NCBI GenBank assembly: GCA_946480495.1
Contig: CAMLKO010000106.1
Location: forward strand, 1-5,122
Direction: 5' to 3'
Length of the DNA stretch: 5,122 nt
Source: an uncultured Caulobacteraceae bacterium
GTDB taxonomy: Bacteria > Pseudomonadota > Alphaproteobacteria > Caulobacterales > Caulobacteraceae
Shown piece by piece: positions 3,897-5,122 of this stretch. Under the pieces are notes generated by a model that saw only the letters and a list, made by a program, of their open reading frames with translations, did no database searches and was not told the DNA's origin. Position 1 is the first letter of the stretch; every line of letters begins with the position of its first letter. The position numbers were made by a program, and so were the translations under genes.

Positions 3897-5122
3897 ATGA
3901 ACGCCCCATCGACGCCCCAGACCAGGCTCGCCGCGAGCGGGCCGACCAGCCGTTTCGTGGGCCAGAACGTCCGCTTCCTCGACCGGCTGCTGCTCGACGC
4001 CATCCGCCATCTGGACGGCGAGGAGGCCGCGGCGCTGGTCGAGCGCGCCTCGCACGCCGCGCGCACGCACGAGGACCTGGAGGGGCTGTTCGACGGCCTG
4101 ACGCACGACCAGGCGGTGTTCCTGGCGCGGGCCTTCGCCTGCCACTCCATGCTGGCCAACATCGGCGAGGACGTCGCGGGCCGCCGCCGCCACGCCGAGG
4201 ACGAGGCGACGCCCGGCGACGAGCGGCCGCGCACGCTGCCCGCCGCCGTCGAGGCCGTGCGGCGGTCCGGCGCCAGCGAGGCCGAGGTGAAGGCGCTGCT
4301 GGGCGCGCTCGACGTGCTGCCGGTGCTGACCGCCCATCCGACCGAGGTGCGCCGCCGCGCGGTGGTCGACCGCGAGGCCGAGATCTCGCGGCTGATGGCC
4401 CTGCGCCGCCACCACCTGCCGCCCAACCTCGACGTGCGCATCCGCGGCGACATCTTCCGCGAGATCGCGCTGCTCTGGCGCACGCGGCTGCACCGGCCCG
4501 AGAAGATCACGCCGGCCGACGAGATCCGCAACGCGCTGGCCATCGTGCGCAACTCGATGCTGCCGGCGCTGGTCGAGCTCTACGAACAGTGGGGCGACCG
4601 GCTGGACGGCGAGACGGGAACGCCCCTGAAGCTCGGCTCGTGGCTCGGCGGCGACCGCGACGGTCATCCGGGGGTCACCGGCGACACCTTGCGCCAGGCG
4701 CTGCGCTCGCAGGCGCGGCTGATCTTCAACTTCTACGCCGACGAGGTGCGGCGGCTGTGGTTCGACCTGGCCATCTCGGCCGAGCTTTCGGCGGTGACCG
4801 ACGCATTGAGGGTGCTGGCGGCGCGCTCGCCCGAGCCTTCGATCCACCGGCAGGACGAGCTCTACCGGCTGGCGCTGGAGGGCATCTACGACCGGCTGTC
4901 GGCGACGGCCAACGTGCTCGCGGGCGGCAGCTATGCGGCCAAGCTCGAACCCTACGCCGCGGCGGCGGAGTTCATTGCCGACCTGGAGGTGATCCGGGAT
5001 TCGCTGACGAAGAACCTGGGGGCCCAGCTGGTGGGCTCGCGGCTGCTGACGCTGCTGCAGGTCGCGCGGGCCTGCGGCTTCCACCTGCTGGCCATCGACC
5101 TGCGCCAGAACGCCGACGTCCA
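3897..5122 (+). CDS. ppc: Phosphoenolpyruvate carboxylase, N-terminal part (runs off the right edge)
   Basis: ATG at 3897 opens a frame that stays open to the window end, giving 408 full codons of an enzyme usually about 880-930 residues long. PEPC carboxylates phosphoenolpyruvate with bicarbonate to oxaloacetate and phosphate in the cytoplasm, refilling the TCA cycle. Diagnostic motifs: VLTAHPTE at residues 143-150 with catalytic His147 (E. coli His138), SWLGGDRDGHPGVT at 248-261, YDRLSATAN around 331-339, and LAIDLRQNADVH at the right edge, matching the conserved (I/L)D(I/L)RQ strand. The C-terminal half, with the other active-site arginines and the aspartate effector site, is outside the window. 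The start is four bases after the kinase stop and has no clear Shine-Dalgarno sequence, so translational coupling to the kinase is likely. No in-frame start closer to the kinase gene was seen. Identification is very secure. Confidence 0.95.
   Translation, partial: MNAPSTPQTRLAASGPTSRFVGQNVRFLDRLLLDAIRHLDGEEAAALVERASHAARTHEDLEGLFDGLTHDQAVFLARAFACHSMLANIGEDVAGRRRHAEDEATPGDERPRTLPAAVEAVRRSGASEAEVKALLGALDVLPVLTAHPTEVRRRAVVDREAEISRLMALRRHHLPPNLDVRIRGDIFREIALLWRTRLHRPEKITPADEIRNALAIVRNSMLPALVELYEQWGDRLDGETGTPLKLGSWLGGDRDGHPGVTGDTLRQALRSQARLIFNFYADEVRRLWFDLAISAELSAVTDALRVLAARSPEPSIHRQDELYRLALEGIYDRLSATANVLAGGSYAAKLEPYAAAAEFIADLEVIRDSLTKNLGAQLVGSRLLTLLQVARACGFHLLAIDLRQNADV

Noticed and set aside
3212..4552. 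446-codon minus-strand open frame across the kinase/ppc junction
   Set aside because: It lies opposite two genes with unmistakable catalytic motifs (HisKA_2 H, N and G boxes; PEPC TAHPTE) and shows no domain of its own.
3699..5084. 461-codon minus-strand open frame opposite ppc
   Set aside because: The + strand encodes PEPC with conserved motifs in one uninterrupted frame; the antisense product is Gln/Arg/His-rich and unlike any family I know.

Overview
The window looks like chromosomal DNA of a high-GC alphaproteobacterium, most likely a member of the Caulobacterales (Caulobacter or Phenylobacterium type). This is an inference from three things: codon third positions are overwhelmingly G or C; the largest complete gene has the architecture of the polarity factor TipN; and GANTC sites, the CcrM methylation target in this group, are rare overall but tightly clustered at one promoter region. 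All genes lie on the + strand and are closely packed. No RNA gene, insertion sequence, CRISPR array or phage gene was seen, and there is no gene-free stretch longer than 100 bases.

Layout. 1-126 is the 3' end of a small, probably exported cysteine-containing protein. 127-220 is a spacer with two perfect hairpins back to back. 221-421 encodes a 66-residue protein of unknown function with a strong ribosome binding site. 422-493 carries a candidate terminator, a candidate housekeeping promoter and a short leader hairpin. 494-2563 encodes a 689-residue protein with two membrane segments, a long coiled coil and a C-terminal helical domain, called TipN-like. 2564-2621 is a short AT-richer spacer with an eight-T run and a GANTC site. 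2622-2834 encodes a 70-residue DUF2188-like protein. 2888-3892 encodes a four-pass membrane histidine kinase of the HisKA_2 class with no response regulator beside it. Four bases later, at 3897, phosphoenolpyruvate carboxylase (ppc) begins and runs off the right edge at 5122.

How the genes relate. The kinase and ppc are almost contiguous and ppc has no clear ribosome binding site of its own, so the two are probably co-transcribed and translationally coupled. The TipN-like gene seems to have its own promoter. From memory, tipN and ppc also lie only a few genes apart in Caulobacter crescentus, so this may be a conserved neighbourhood; that could not be checked here.

No clearly new biological system is visible. 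The points most worth a second look are the GANTC cluster around the start of the DUF2188-like gene, a GC-rich stem that could hide the kinase ribosome binding site, the tandem hairpins upstream of the 66-residue gene, and the kinase-ppc pairing.
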